Shown piece after piece: positions 8,038-17,311 of a stretch of 64,000 nucleotides of DNA. The DNA comes from UBA6168 sp964573725. Lineage in GTDB: Bacteria > Bacteroidota > Bacteroidia > Chitinophagales > Saprospiraceae. The DNA is taken from the NCBI GenBank assembly GCA_964573725.1, contig CAZNLJ010000018.1:1-64000 (forward strand), written 5' to 3'. Made by a program: the position numbers and the translations under genes. How positions within the stretch are numbered: the stretch's first letter is position 1; the number at the start of each line of letters is the position of its first letter. The notes beneath the pieces are model-generated. The model was not told where the DNA came from, did not search any database, and saw only the letters and a program-made list of their open reading frames with translations.

Positions 8038-9312
8038 ATGCAAGCTCCTCCTCTATCGCTTCGGATTTGCCGGCTCTCCCTGGCCATCCTCCTGCCGAAC
8101 CTGGGTCTTTCCCAGGACCTGGGCGGCTACTGGGTAGGTACGCTCTCCCAGGAAGGCCTGACCGAATCCTACCGCTACGGTCTGGACCTGACTCAATCGG
8201 GTGACCGCGTCCTGGGTGCCGCCTGGTCCGTCGCCCCCAACGGCGATACCGCCCGCTTCGAGGTGGGGGGCATCTGGGACGGCCAACGGCTGGCCCTCCA
8301 GGAAGTCCGCCAAATCACACCCGTACAGCCCGCCTGGTGCCTGAAACATATCCGGTTGTCCCGCTCCGCGGATGCCGCTTCCCTCCAAGGCCCCTGGGAA
8401 GCCCATGGCTGCCGTCCCGGCTCCGTCCTCCTGCACCGCCCCGGCGGCAACCTTTCCGCCGCCGCCCAAACACCACAAGCTACGCCCGACCCCCTGGCCC
8501 GGTTCCATGGCCGGTGGACCGGCCGACTCGCCCAGTCGGACCGCGATTACGGATTTTACCTGGAAATGGACCTGCTCCCGGATGGGACCGGCTCCTCTCT
8601 CCTCCACTCCGATGGGGATGGTGGTAGTGCCAAATTCGACTTGACCTGGTCCTGGGATGCGGATGCCCAACGCCTCTCCTTCCGGGAATCCGCCGTCGCC
8701 GAACAATCGGTTCCCGATTGGCGCTGGTGCATCAAGTCCGGCCTCCTCTCCCTCGCGGAACAATCCGCCGGCAGATTCCTGTCCGGCCCCTGGGATGGTT
8801 TCATCGAACACTATTCCCCCGAATCCGGCCCCTGTGCGCCCGGTACCGCCCACCTGGAAAAACCGATCCTCCCGATACCTCCGGCCGCCACACCCGCAAC
8901 CGACAGCCCCGACCAGCCCGGCCCCGACAACCTCCTCCCTGCATCCCTCCGACAATATGAGTCGGACCAAGGCCGGAAGGTTCAGGTGGGCCAGGTCCTC
9001 GAGGTGCGCAAGAAGACCGTCCGCATCCGGGTCTGGGACAACGGCACGGTCGATGGGGATGTCTGCTCGCTCTTCCTGAACGGCCGCATCATCCTCAAGA
9101 ATTACCGCGTCGCCCGGTCCAAACACGAGACCATCGTGACCCTCGAGGATTCCGTCAATTTCCTCGTCCTCCACGCCATTAACCTCGGCAGCATATCCCC
9201 CAATACCATCGCCGTGTCCGTGGACGACGGCTTCCGGGAGCAAATGGTCATCGTCAGCTCCAACCTCGCGGAAAGCGGAGCCATCATGATCCGGGAATTT
9301 ACCGTACGTTGA
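8038..9312 (+). CDS. Secreted protein with duplicated beta domain and conserved C-terminal domain
   Basis: A 424-residue protein with an N-terminal signal-like segment ending near LGLSQ (about residue 26). Two similar domains follow, opening GYWVGTLSQ (about 30) and GRWTGRLAQ (about 160), each containing a cysteine pair of the type AWCLKH/HGCRPG. After a proline-rich linker, the last 115 residues form a beta-rich domain with VRIRVWDNGTVDGDVCSL and LHAINLGSISPNT, a pattern I associate with a widespread C-terminal domain of secreted Bacteroidota proteins. No enzyme motif or type IX sorting domain is visible. A ligand-binding or surface role is inference only. Confidence 0.65.
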   Translation: MQAPPLSLRICRLSLAILLPNLGLSQDLGGYWVGTLSQEGLTESYRYGLDLTQSGDRVLGAAWSVAPNGDTARFEVGGIWDGQRLALQEVRQITPVQPAWCLKHIRLSRSADAASLQGPWEAHGCRPGSVLLHRPGGNLSAAAQTPQATPDPLARFHGRWTGRLAQSDRDYGFYLEMDLLPDGTGSSLLHSDGDGGSAKFDLTWSWDADAQRLSFRESAVAEQSVPDWRWCIKSGLLSLAEQSAGRFLSGPWDGFIEHYSPESGPCAPGTAHLEKPILPIPPAATPATDSPDQPGPDNLLPASLRQYESDQGRKVQVGQVLEVRKKTVRIRVWDNGTVDGDVCSLFLNGRIILKNYRVARSKHETIVTLEDSVNFLVLHAINLGSISPNTIAVSVDDGFREQMVIVSSNLAESGAIMIREFTVR

Positions 9313-9461
9313 GCCCTACCCCACCGCCGCCCGCGGCCAAACCGCGCTGCTGCAAGCCGCCTTGTTCCTGGAATTGCGCCGCCCCCCGTCCGGTACATCC
9401 ACATCCGGATCGGAAGTAGGCTTTCCCCAAAGTCTCCATGCTATTTGCCGGAAAGAAATGC

Positions 9462-10295
9462 TCACCCGGCCTGACCCTCCCCCCATGCCGGCGACAGATT
9501 CGCCGAATACCATTCATAGGCGGACGGATACGCCGCCCGGAACCGCGCCGGCCGGATGTAATACACCACCACCGACACCGCCGTTACATCCGGCTCCGGC
9601 AAGCCGATCCAATTCGCGACGTCCTCCCGTGCATATCCGCCCACCTGCTCCAATACCGGCCAGTCCGCCGTACCCCAGGCCGGCCATCCACGCCCGCCGT
9701 CCACCGAATGCACCACCCGCGCATATTCATAGAGCGCCAAGGGAAAATACCGCGTCGGCTCCAAAAAGGACGGTACCAACTGCTCCGCCGAAAACATCAA
9801 AACACCGTCCGGAACATATACCTCCGATGCATGCCATCGCTCCGGATACTGCGGCGAAGGGAACGGGTGCCGGTACAGGACGATCCGTTCGAACGGCGAC
9901 AACAGGTAATCCTCCCGCGAAAGCGTCAATTGCACGGCCGTCGCCGCAATCATCCCCTTGACATCCACCGGGAATTGTTCCATCCCCATCGGCAGGAACT
10001 CCCGCGCGAACATGTACAAGGCCATCCGACGCCGAAACCGCTCCTTCTCCGCCACCGGCAACCGTTGGTAATAGGTGAACCGCTGGTTGATGAACTGCCG
10101 CAACCGCACCGGCAACTCCGGTGGATACCGCTGGTACCACCACCAGTCTATCTGCGGAGAAAGGATGTAGACCACCGCCAAGCCGATGACAAATGGGATG
10201 ATGTAGTAGGCGTAACCCTCGTCCACGTCCCAGGCCAGGTACAGGAAAACCAACGCACCGGCTATCAACGGCGCCATCAAGGCCCTCGATTTCAT
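9462..10295 (-). CDS. MtfA-like (M90 family) membrane protein lacking the HExxH metal site
   Basis: A 277-residue protein with two N-terminal membrane helices (about 5-22 and 30-46), then a domain resembling MtfA/M90 zinc peptidases of Bacteroidota: IAATAVQLTLSREDYLL, FERIVLY, and a SEVYVPDGVLMFS strand region. In the family the active site HExxH follows (LHEMAH-like). Here the equivalent segment reads LALYEYARVVHSVD at about residues 184-197, so both zinc-binding histidines are replaced (Y and R) while the glutamate remains. The protein is therefore probably not a zinc peptidase and may have a binding or regulatory role. The start ATG at 10295 gives a good membrane anchor. Confidence 0.6.
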   Translation of the reverse strand: MKSRALMAPLIAGALVFLYLAWDVDEGYAYYIIPFVIGLAVVYILSPQIDWWWYQRYPPELPVRLRQFINQRFTYYQRLPVAEKERFRRRMALYMFAREFLPMGMEQFPVDVKGMIAATAVQLTLSREDYLLSPFERIVLYRHPFPSPQYPERWHASEVYVPDGVLMFSAEQLVPSFLEPTRYFPLALYEYARVVHSVDGGRGWPAWGTADWPVLEQVGGYAREDVANWIGLPEPDVTAVSVVVYYIRPARFRAAYPSAYEWYSANLSPAWGEGQAG

Positions 10296-10446
10296 AGGCT
10301 TCGGTTTTTGTTGCGCTGCATGTCCACCGCCTCGTGTGACCGGAAACTTATTGGAAACGCCACCGAACCGCTCCCGGACTGTCCGATGAAAAAAAAGGAC
10401 TCACAAACCCGGCCTTGCGCCGAGCCACGCATGTCCGGCCGCAAGG

Positions 10447-10929
10447 CTATCTCGACGGGCCCAGCTTGTTCATCCCGGCGTAGTAAATGAGGTACCAGTC
10501 CTCCCCGAACCGGGCGAACCGCCGGACCATGCCCACCTGACGGCTCTTGTGCACGATCTGTTCTTCCACGGCGTTCTCCGCCAGCACTTTCATCCGGCGG
10601 TCGTAATCACTGATCTCATAATCGAAAGCTCGCTGCATCCGCCAGTTCTCCACCGTCCACCGGAAGTTCCCGCCGACCAGGGTCAGGCTGTCGACATGGT
10701 CCGGCAAGCCCTCCAGGGGAAACACGACGTGCGCCACCTGGTACAGGCTGTCCTGATGGAATCGCTGGTAAAACGCGGGGAAGCCTTCCGGCAAGGATTC
10801 CGACAACGAGGAGGGTGCCACCGCTTCCGCGCTTGCCGGGGCCTCCCGGCGGCACGCAACCCATAGGATTGCCGGCAGGATGACCAAAACGACCGCACCG
10901 CCCATCCGTATCGGAATATTTGTCTTCAT
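10447..10929 (-). CDS. Small lipoprotein-like protein downstream of the PKD protease
   Basis: A 160-residue protein with an N-terminal hydrophobic segment (about 9-25) ending in WVAC, a plausible lipobox, followed by a low-complexity Ala/Ser/Pro linker. The globular part contains FYQRFHQDSLYQVAHVVFPLEG and EDWYLIYYAGMNK, which resembles the general plan of Bacteroidota DUF4348-type lipoproteins, though I am not certain. It starts only 12 bp after the stop of the PKD metalloprotease gene on the same strand, so the two are probably co-transcribed. Function unknown. Confidence 0.6.
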   Translation of the reverse strand: MKTNIPIRMGGAVVLVILPAILWVACRREAPASAEAVAPSSLSESLPEGFPAFYQRFHQDSLYQVAHVVFPLEGLPDHVDSLTLVGGNFRWTVENWRMQRAFDYEISDYDRRMKVLAENAVEEQIVHKSRQVGMVRRFARFGEDWYLIYYAGMNKLGPSR

Positions 10930-10941
10930 GTCGCTGCCTTA

Positions 10942-13900
10942 TTATTGTTCCCGTATCACCACCAACCGTTCTACCAACCGACGGGTACCGCCTGCCCGTA
11001 CCTCCACCAGGTAGCTACCGGAGGCCAGGTCTTCGACCGGAACCGCAAAGGTCAGGGTGCCGGCCAACCGGCCCGATCCGCGGTACATGGTCCGCCCCAG
11101 CAGGTCCGTCACCCGGACTTCCACCGGCTCCGCCCGGTCGCCTTGTACCACGACCTGGCAACGGCTGCCGGCAGGATTCGGATAGACGGCCATCGACAGC
11201 CCATCCCGCCTGTCCGCCGTCCCGCTGACCACGATCGTCACGGTGGCACTCAAGGTGCTGAACCCGCAGCCGTTGACCGCCGTCAGGGTAACGGTGTATT
11301 CCCCGCCCTGCGTGTAGCTGTGCGTCGGACTTTTTTCATCGCTGGTCTCACCATCCCCGAAATCCCAGACAAAACTGTCGGCATCCACGGACCCGTTGGT
11401 GAAGGTCACCATGCCTCCCGGCTCCACCGCATAGGTGAAGGATGCGACCGGCACATCCCCGACGGTCACGTATCCCGTTTGTACGGCGGTGTTCTGCCCC
11501 TGCGCATTGTATGCCGTCAGGCTGACGTCGTAGGTGCCGGCCTCGGCATAGGTGACCACCGGGTCGGCCTCGGTGGAAGTCGCCGGGTCGCCGCCGGGGA
11601 AGGACCATTCGAAGGATTCGGTATTGGCGGAGGACAGGTTGTCGAACTGGACAGTGAAAGGCGCACAGCCTTCCGTCGCCTCGGCGGCGAATGCCGCAAT
11701 CGGCCCCTCGGTGGCGATGACCGCTATCATCGTGAAATCGTCGCTGCCGCAGTCGTTCGTCGCCGTGAGCACGATGGTATACACCCCGTCGGCCGCATAG
11801 GTGTGGACGGGATCGGGTTCCGTACTGCCGTTGCCGTCCCCAAAGTCCCAGCTGAAACTCGCCGCTTGCAGGCTGAGGTTGAGGAAGGCCACGGTCGACC
11901 CGTCGATCTCGCCACCGGCGAGGGCGGTCGGTAGCGGCTTGACCACCACCTGGTCCGCCAAGGTCAGGGTGTCGCTGCCGGCCGCATTACCGGCCACCAG
12001 GGTCACCGCGAACGTTCCCGCTTGGGTATACGTCACCGTTGGCGCCGCCTCGGTGGAGGTGGCCGGCGTCCCACCGGGGAAGGACCATTGGAAGGTGGTG
12101 GCGTTCGCCGTGGAATTGTTCTGGAACGCTACCGTCAGCGGCGTGCAACCGGCACTTACGCCGGCCGTAAAGCCGGCCGTCGGCGGCGTGACCAGGGTGA
12201 AGGACTGGCTGGTGCTGGCCGGACCACATTCGTTGACGGCGGTCAGGGTGACCAGGTAGGTGCCGTCGGAAGCGTACGTGTGGACAGGATTCGGCCCGTC
12301 GCCGGTCTGCCCGTCCCCGAAGTCCCATTGGTATTCCGTCGCATTGGTGCCGCCGGCCTGCAGGCTGAGCACCAGCCCGTCCGCCGCGCCGGTGAACGAC
12401 GGTACCGGCAAGCCCAGGACCACCACATGACCTGCCTCGGAAACGGTCTGCTCCCCGGAGCTGTTGTAAGCCGTCAAGGTCACGTCATAAGTACCGGGCT
12501 GGTCGTACACCACCACCGGATTTTCCTCCGTGGAGCTGGCCGGAACCCCACCCGGGAACGCCCACAGGAACGCAGTCGCATTCTCGGAGGAGGTATTGTC
12601 GAATTGGACGGTCAAAGGGGCACAGCCGTTGGCCGGCGTGGACGTGAAGGCGGCGGTCGGCGGAGCGATGACGGTGACGGTCTGGGTGAAGGTGGCCGGC
12701 CCGCATTCGTTGGTCGCCGTCAGGGTGACCGTGTAGGTGCCCTCCTGGGCGTAGGTATGTACCGGATCCGGATCGGTACTGCCTCCACCGTCCCCGAAAT
12801 CCCAGGTGTAGGTGTTCGCACCGACGGTGGAATTGGTGAAAGACACCGTCAGGATGTCCGCAGCCGACAAGAAGGCCGCGGCAGGGACCGTCCCGACGAC
12901 CACCACTTCCGATTGGGTGACGGAAACGCTGCCGGCCGCATTGGTGGCCGTCAAGGTTACCGCGTAGTTGCCGGGCTCGGAATAGGTCACCACCGGATTT
13001 TCCTGGGTGGAGACGGAAGGGTCGCCGCCCGGAAATTCCCAGGCGAAAGCGGTGCTGTTTTCCGAGGATGTGTTGTTGAACTGGACCGTCAGCGGGGCAC
13101 AGCCCTCGCTCAGGTTGACCGTAAAACCGGGCGCCGGCGGGGTCACGACGACCACGGTGCCGGTCAGGACGGCGGTGCCGCAGTCGTTGGTGGCGGACAA
13201 GGTGACGGTGTACGTGCCGTCACCGGCATAGGTATGGACCGGGGAGGTTTCCGTACCGGTGGTGCCGTCGCCGAAATCCCACAGGTAGGTATTGGCCTGC
13301 ACGGAGGTGTTGGTGAAAATGACCGTGGCTTGCTGTGGGGTGCTGCTGAATCCGGGTGTCGGCGGACCGGCCACCACGATGTAACCCGCTTCCTCCACGG
13401 TGCTCGTGCCGGCGGCATTGGTCACCGTCAGCGTCACGTCGTAGGTGCCCGGCTGTCCGTAGGTCACCACCGGATTCTCCTCCGTGGAGGTGGCGGGATT
13501 GCCGCCCGGGAAGGACCACTGGAAGCCGGTGGCGTTTTCGGAGGAAGTGTTGTTGAATTGGACCGTAAACGGGGCGCAGCCCGATTGGGATTCGGCGGCA
13601 AACCCGGATGTCGGCGGCGTGACGATGACGACCGACTGGGTCGCGGAGACCGTTCCGCAGTCGTTCGTGGCGCTGAGGGTCACCGTGTAGGTGCCGTCCG
13701 CGGCATAGGTATGGGTGGGCTGTTCCGCGGAGCTGGTGGCCCCGTCCCCGAAATCCCAGGCATAGGACGAAGCGAATTGGGACTGGTTGCTGAAGACCGC
13801 CGTCAAGCCGTTGACGGCGGCGGAAAACTGGGGCACCGCTTGCGGGAACACCGTGACGTGGTCTTCCAGGAGCAGGGAATCCGCTCCGGCACTGTTCGAT

Positions 13901-16233
13901 ACCACCAACAGGACGTCATAACTTCCGGCGGTCGTATACAAGACCGTCGGGGTCGCCGCCTGCGAGGTGGCCGGGTCGCCGCCCGGGAAGGTCCAGGCGA
14001 AGCCGGTCGCATTTTCGGAGCCGGAAGCGTCGAAGGTGACCGCCAAGGGGGCACAGCCTTCCGTCACGCTGGCACTGAACGTCGCCGTCGGCGGCAACAG
14101 GATTTCGACGGTCTGGGTGATTTGGGCGGGGCCGCAGTCGTTGGTCGCCGTCAAGGTGACCGTGTATATGCCGTTGGCGGTATAGGTATGGACGGGATCG
14201 GACTGGTTGCCCGTCTGGCCGTCCCCGAAATCCCAACTGTAACCGGTCGCCCCCGTCGAGGTATTGACGAAACTTACCGTCTGGCCATTTATCCCGTAAG
14301 CGAAGTTCGGGACGGGAATGGTACCGACCTGGATGTAATTCTGCTGCGAAGCCGTATTGGAGCCGGCAGGATTGGAAACCGTCAGCGTGACGTTGTACAC
14401 GCCCGGCGTGGTGTAGGTGACAATCGGATTCTCCTGGGTGGACGAGGCCGGCGTCCCTCCGGGAAAACTCCATAACCAACCCGTCGAATTGGACGAACTC
14501 AGGGAGGTGAAGCTGACCGTCATTCCGGCACATCCGGTCTGCGGATTTGCGGAGAAGGCGGCGGAAGGAGGGGTGAAGACCGGAAGGACCAAGGTGGTCG
14601 GTGTGCCGCCGCAAGGACTGGAGGCGGTCAGCGTGACGTTGTAGAAGCCGTCCGTCGCATAGGTATGGATGGGGTTCTGCTCCGTGCTCGTCTGCCCGTC
14701 GCCGAAATCCCAGAACCAGGAAGTGGCATTGCCGGTGGAGGTGTTGGTGAAAATGACCGTCAACCCGATCGTGGTGAAGGAGAACGAGGAAGTCGGCAGA
14801 CCCAGGACCTCCACCACACCGGTTTGGCTCAAGGTGCTGCTGCCGGCGGCATTGGTCGCCACCAGGGTGGCGTTGTAACTGCCGGGGACCAGATAGCTGA
14901 CGGTGGGGTTTTGCTGGGCGGAACTGGAAGGTACGGCTCCCGGGAAAGACCAGCTCCAACTCGTCGGGTTGTTGGTCGATTGGTCCGTGTAGGTCACCGA
15001 CAAGGGGGCGCAGCCGACGGGCGGGTTTGCCGAGAAACCGGCCGCCGGGGGCTGCCCCGGGGAACAGTTGGCCAGGCAGCCGCGGGTCGGGTAGTAGCCG
15101 TTGATCTCGTTCTGGGACTGGGTGGACCAGGTGTTGGTATTGTTCACCGAAGGTGCCATGATGGTATTGCTGCCGGCAGGGTCATGGGTCGCACTGAAGT
15201 TGTGACCGATCTCGTGGGTCGTCATGACCCGCAGCAGGTTCGCATTGGTGGAGAAATCCTGCAGGCAATGGTACCGGTTGGATGTGCAGACGGCACTCAA
15301 CCAGGCGATGCCGATCGTGCCGCCCTGGAAGTCCCGGTTGGTCCACATCTGCCCAAGGTCATGGACTTCGGAAAACCCGGAAGGGCCCCAGGCGGTGAAA
15401 CTGGACAGGACGGTCGCAGCGTTGGTGGAACTCGACCAGGGGTCGTTCGCCGGCGGTACGACGATGAACTGTTCCACGATCTCGAAATCCAGCTCGTCGT
15501 TGAACTCGTCGTCGTAGTTGTTCTGCACATTGTTCATGACCGCAATGTTGTGGTTCTCCACTGCCGTCACGGAACCGTACTTGATGTGCATCGAGCGGTC
15601 GGAAGCTATGGCCAGCTCGATTTCCTTGCATCCCATCTGCTTGGCACCCGGTTGCGCTTCCGTATGTATGTCCTTCCGGTCAGGGGTATGCGCCTGCAAC
15701 TCGTCCAGACCACAGGTCTTTCCGGTGCGCGGTCTTACATCCGACGCTCGGTAGACGACCAGGTGGTCGGTCGGTGCACCCGGCGTGAAATACCACAGGG
15801 GCTCCAGGAAGAAATGTTCGTCCCCTTCCCGGATGTAACCGTATAGAAAATCTTCCGTCAAGGTCAGGCTCACGGTCCCGTCGGCCTGTCCGACCAAGTC
15901 GCCGCGATAGGCTATCTGCCGGGTGACACGCTCCTGGATGACCCCCGCTGCGGTTTGGAGGGAGCGGACATACGAACCCGCCAGACTCGGCTCCAGTCGG
16001 ACCTCCCATTCCCGGTCACCCAAGCGCAAGATGAATTCCGCCTGCCCCCCTCCCGTCGCCACATGGGCCGCCATGCCTGCGATTGGTACCTGAAAGATCT
16101 CGTAGGATTTGAACTGCTCGCTGAGCGCATCCCGGCGCTCTTGCTTCCGTCGATTTCCTTCGAATACGGGCGTTTGACCAAAAGAAACAAAAACGGTCGC
16201 CAACAAGATGATGGTCGTACTTACTCGCAGCAT
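10942..16233 (-). CDS. Giant secreted reprolysin-like metalloprotease with 16 PKD domains and T9SS sorting domain
   Basis: A 1763-residue secreted protein. A signal peptide (about 1-19, ending VSFGQ) is followed by a propeptide-like region and a metzincin domain with HEIGHNFSATHD at about residue 341, the zinc-binding HExxHxxxxxH signature of M12 peptidases, and a downstream TIMAPS methionine turn. From about 392 to 1660 come 16 PKD domains in strict alternation: eight of a WxFPGG type and eight of a WDFGDG type. The last 90 residues (AVYPNPAGS onward) form a type A C-terminal sorting domain for type IX secretion and surface attachment. PKD arrays act as stalks or polysaccharide/protein binding modules. 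An operon with the following small lipoprotein gene is likely. Confidence 0.9.
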   Translation of the reverse strand: MLRVSTTIILLATVFVSFGQTPVFEGNRRKQERRDALSEQFKSYEIFQVPIAGMAAHVATGGGQAEFILRLGDREWEVRLEPSLAGSYVRSLQTAAGVIQERVTRQIAYRGDLVGQADGTVSLTLTEDFLYGYIREGDEHFFLEPLWYFTPGAPTDHLVVYRASDVRPRTGKTCGLDELQAHTPDRKDIHTEAQPGAKQMGCKEIELAIASDRSMHIKYGSVTAVENHNIAVMNNVQNNYDDEFNDELDFEIVEQFIVVPPANDPWSSSTNAATVLSSFTAWGPSGFSEVHDLGQMWTNRDFQGGTIGIAWLSAVCTSNRYHCLQDFSTNANLLRVMTTHEIGHNFSATHDPAGSNTIMAPSVNNTNTWSTQSQNEINGYYPTRGCLANCSPGQPPAAGFSANPPVGCAPLSVTYTDQSTNNPTSWSWSFPGAVPSSSAQQNPTVSYLVPGSYNATLVATNAAGSSTLSQTGVVEVLGLPTSSFSFTTIGLTVIFTNTSTGNATSWFWDFGDGQTSTEQNPIHTYATDGFYNVTLTASSPCGGTPTTLVLPVFTPPSAAFSANPQTGCAGMTVSFTSLSSSNSTGWLWSFPGGTPASSTQENPIVTYTTPGVYNVTLTVSNPAGSNTASQQNYIQVGTIPVPNFAYGINGQTVSFVNTSTGATGYSWDFGDGQTGNQSDPVHTYTANGIYTVTLTATNDCGPAQITQTVEILLPPTATFSASVTEGCAPLAVTFDASGSENATGFAWTFPGGDPATSQAATPTVLYTTAGSYDVLLVVSNSAGADSLLLEDHVTVFPQAVPQFSAAVNGLTAVFSNQSQFASSYAWDFGDGATSSAEQPTHTYAADGTYTVTLSATNDCGTVSATQSVVIVTPPTSGFAAESQSGCAPFTVQFNNTSSENATGFQWSFPGGNPATSTEENPVVTYGQPGTYDVTLTVTNAAGTSTVEEAGYIVVAGPPTPGFSSTPQQATVIFTNTSVQANTYLWDFGDGTTGTETSPVHTYAGDGTYTVTLSATNDCGTAVLTGTVVVVTPPAPGFTVNLSEGCAPLTVQFNNTSSENSTAFAWEFPGGDPSVSTQENPVVTYSEPGNYAVTLTATNAAGSVSVTQSEVVVVGTVPAAAFLSAADILTVSFTNSTVGANTYTWDFGDGGGSTDPDPVHTYAQEGTYTVTLTATNECGPATFTQTVTVIAPPTAAFTSTPANGCAPLTVQFDNTSSENATAFLWAFPGGVPASSTEENPVVVYDQPGTYDVTLTAYNSSGEQTVSEAGHVVVLGLPVPSFTGAADGLVLSLQAGGTNATEYQWDFGDGQTGDGPNPVHTYASDGTYLVTLTAVNECGPASTSQSFTLVTPPTAGFTAGVSAGCTPLTVAFQNNSTANATTFQWSFPGGTPATSTEAAPTVTYTQAGTFAVTLVAGNAAGSDTLTLADQVVVKPLPTALAGGEIDGSTVAFLNLSLQAASFSWDFGDGNGSTEPDPVHTYAADGVYTIVLTATNDCGSDDFTMIAVIATEGPIAAFAAEATEGCAPFTVQFDNLSSANTESFEWSFPGGDPATSTEADPVVTYAEAGTYDVSLTAYNAQGQNTAVQTGYVTVGDVPVASFTYAVEPGGMVTFTNGSVDADSFVWDFGDGETSDEKSPTHSYTQGGEYTVTLTAVNGCGFSTLSATVTIVVSGTADRRDGLSMAVYPNPAGSRCQVVVQGDRAEPVEVRVTDLLGRTMYRGSGRLAGTLTFAVPVEDLASGSYLVEVRAGGTRRLVERLVVIREQ

Positions 16234-16286
16234 GGTGTGGTAGTGATTTTGTGTGGATGTGTCTGATTGCCGGTTTTGGAAAAACC

Positions 16287-16294
16287 CAAAAATA
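16287..16294 (-). promoter_or_regulatory. Bacteroidota -7 box upstream of the PKD protease
   Basis: On the minus strand this reads TATTTTTG, a perfect TAnnTTTG box of the Bacteroidota housekeeping sigma factor, about 55 bp before the ATG at 16233. No clear TTTG element is found at the expected -33 spacing, so the promoter may depend on an activator. Confidence 0.4.
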
Positions 16295-16531
16295 AGACCG
16301 TAACGCGCATTTTCCGCCTGTCTCGCATGCCCCTATCGGCATATTTGTCAATTTGCGGCCATTCCGGACGGCAATAGGGTGCTGTTCCCGCAAACGCTTC
16401 TCTCCTACCCTGCCCGGAGCATGCTCCCATTTAAATCGGATTCACGCTGCCGCCGAACGCCTCCTGCGTTCATCTGCGCTCCCGCACCCTCCCAACCATG
16501 CCGCTTTCACCTTCCCCTATCTCACTAATTA

Positions 16532-16587
16532 TGTCATTTTGTCATTCAAATAATCGAGAACAGTGTCATTTTGACATGCTATTTTTG
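16532..16587 (+). promoter_or_regulatory. TGTCA-repeat operator and -7 box upstream of hsp20
   Basis: Two related sites lie in the hsp20 leader. TGTCA-TTT-TGTCA (16532-16544, direct repeat) and TGTCA-TTT-TGACA (16564-16576, inverted repeat) are followed three bases later by TATTTTTG (16580-16587), a perfect Bacteroidota -7 box. The inverted repeat occupies the spacer just upstream of the -7 box and no -33 TTTG is present, so it looks like the binding site of a dimeric regulator, plausibly of the heat-stress response. Transcription would start near 16594, giving a leader of about 130 nt. Confidence 0.5.
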
Positions 16588-16725
16588 GTCTTTTCTGCCA
16601 AAAAAAGGGATTTCGTCCGGTGGAACGCAGTTTGAGAAAGGGAAAGAAACGGCAACAGGTCGAGAGAGACAAATCCCGCCTGTTCCGGAAATCATCCAAC
16701 GCTATCATCAAAAAATTTCTGCCTT

Positions 16726-17178
16726 ATGAACCTGATCAATTTCTTTCCGACCTCCCCCCGCAAGACCTATGCCTCCCATCCGGCAGACCGCCTGTTCCAG
16801 GAGTTTTTCCAGGACGCCTTCCCGGTATCGTTTCCGGCACAGGGACCGTCCCGCCCGGCGGTGAACATCGCCGAGACAGCGGACCAATACCGCATCGAAG
16901 TGGCCGCCCCGGGGCTTCAAAAAAATGATTTCGAAGTGAAGGTGGAAAAGGACCTCCTCTCCATCATCGCCCGGAAAGAGGCGACGGACACGGAACAAAA
17001 CCGGCAATATACCCGGCGGGAATTCAACTTCCAGTCCTTCCGGCGCAATTTCCATCTCCCGGAGCAAGTGGACCCCGGCGCCATCCAAGCCAGCTACGAA
17101 CAGGGTGTACTGACCGTCACCCTCGAGAAAAAACCGGAGGCCAAGCCGCAGCCGGCCCGCACCATCGCAATCAACTGA
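16726..17178 (+). CDS. Hsp20/alpha-crystallin small heat shock protein
   Basis: A 150-residue cytoplasmic chaperone that binds unfolding proteins without ATP. The alpha-crystallin domain spans about 44-140, with PAVNIAETADQYRIEVAAPG at its start, FNFQSFRRNFHLPEQVD in the middle and the conserved ASYEQGVLTVTLEKK near the end (the A-x-x-x-n-G-V-L-x-V-x-L signature). The C-terminal tail ends ARTIAIN, an I-x-I oligomerisation motif. It is preceded by the TGTCA operator and -7 box. It converges with the ABC-F gene, with a strong hairpin between them. Confidence 0.93.
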   Translation: MNLINFFPTSPRKTYASHPADRLFQEFFQDAFPVSFPAQGPSRPAVNIAETADQYRIEVAAPGLQKNDFEVKVEKDLLSIIARKEATDTEQNRQYTRREFNFQSFRRNFHLPEQVDPGAIQASYEQGVLTVTLEKKPEAKPQPARTIAIN

Positions 17179-17231
17179 CCATCCGATTCGACAGGCGCCG
17201 CCCCCCCACCGGCGTACCGGATTCTCTACCG

Positions 17232-17261
17232 CCATGCGCCGCCCTCCCGGGCGGTGCATGG
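17232..17261. terminator. Bidirectional hairpin terminator between hsp20 and the ABC-F gene
   Basis: CCATGC-G-CCGCCC, loop TCCC, GGGCGG-T-GCATGG: a 13-bp stem with a single G-T pair, placed between two convergent genes. No long T-run follows on either strand, but position and stability suggest it ends transcription of both. Confidence 0.55.
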
Positions 17262-17311
17262 TCGTTTCGGACAACCGGACGGACGGCCGCCACCCGCGCC
17301 GTTCGGACGGC

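Noticed and set aside
11000..14500. Long plus-strand frames opposite the PKD protease
   Set aside because: Gly/Arg-rich antisense shadows of the PKD repeats; the minus strand has a complete, domain-rich protein.
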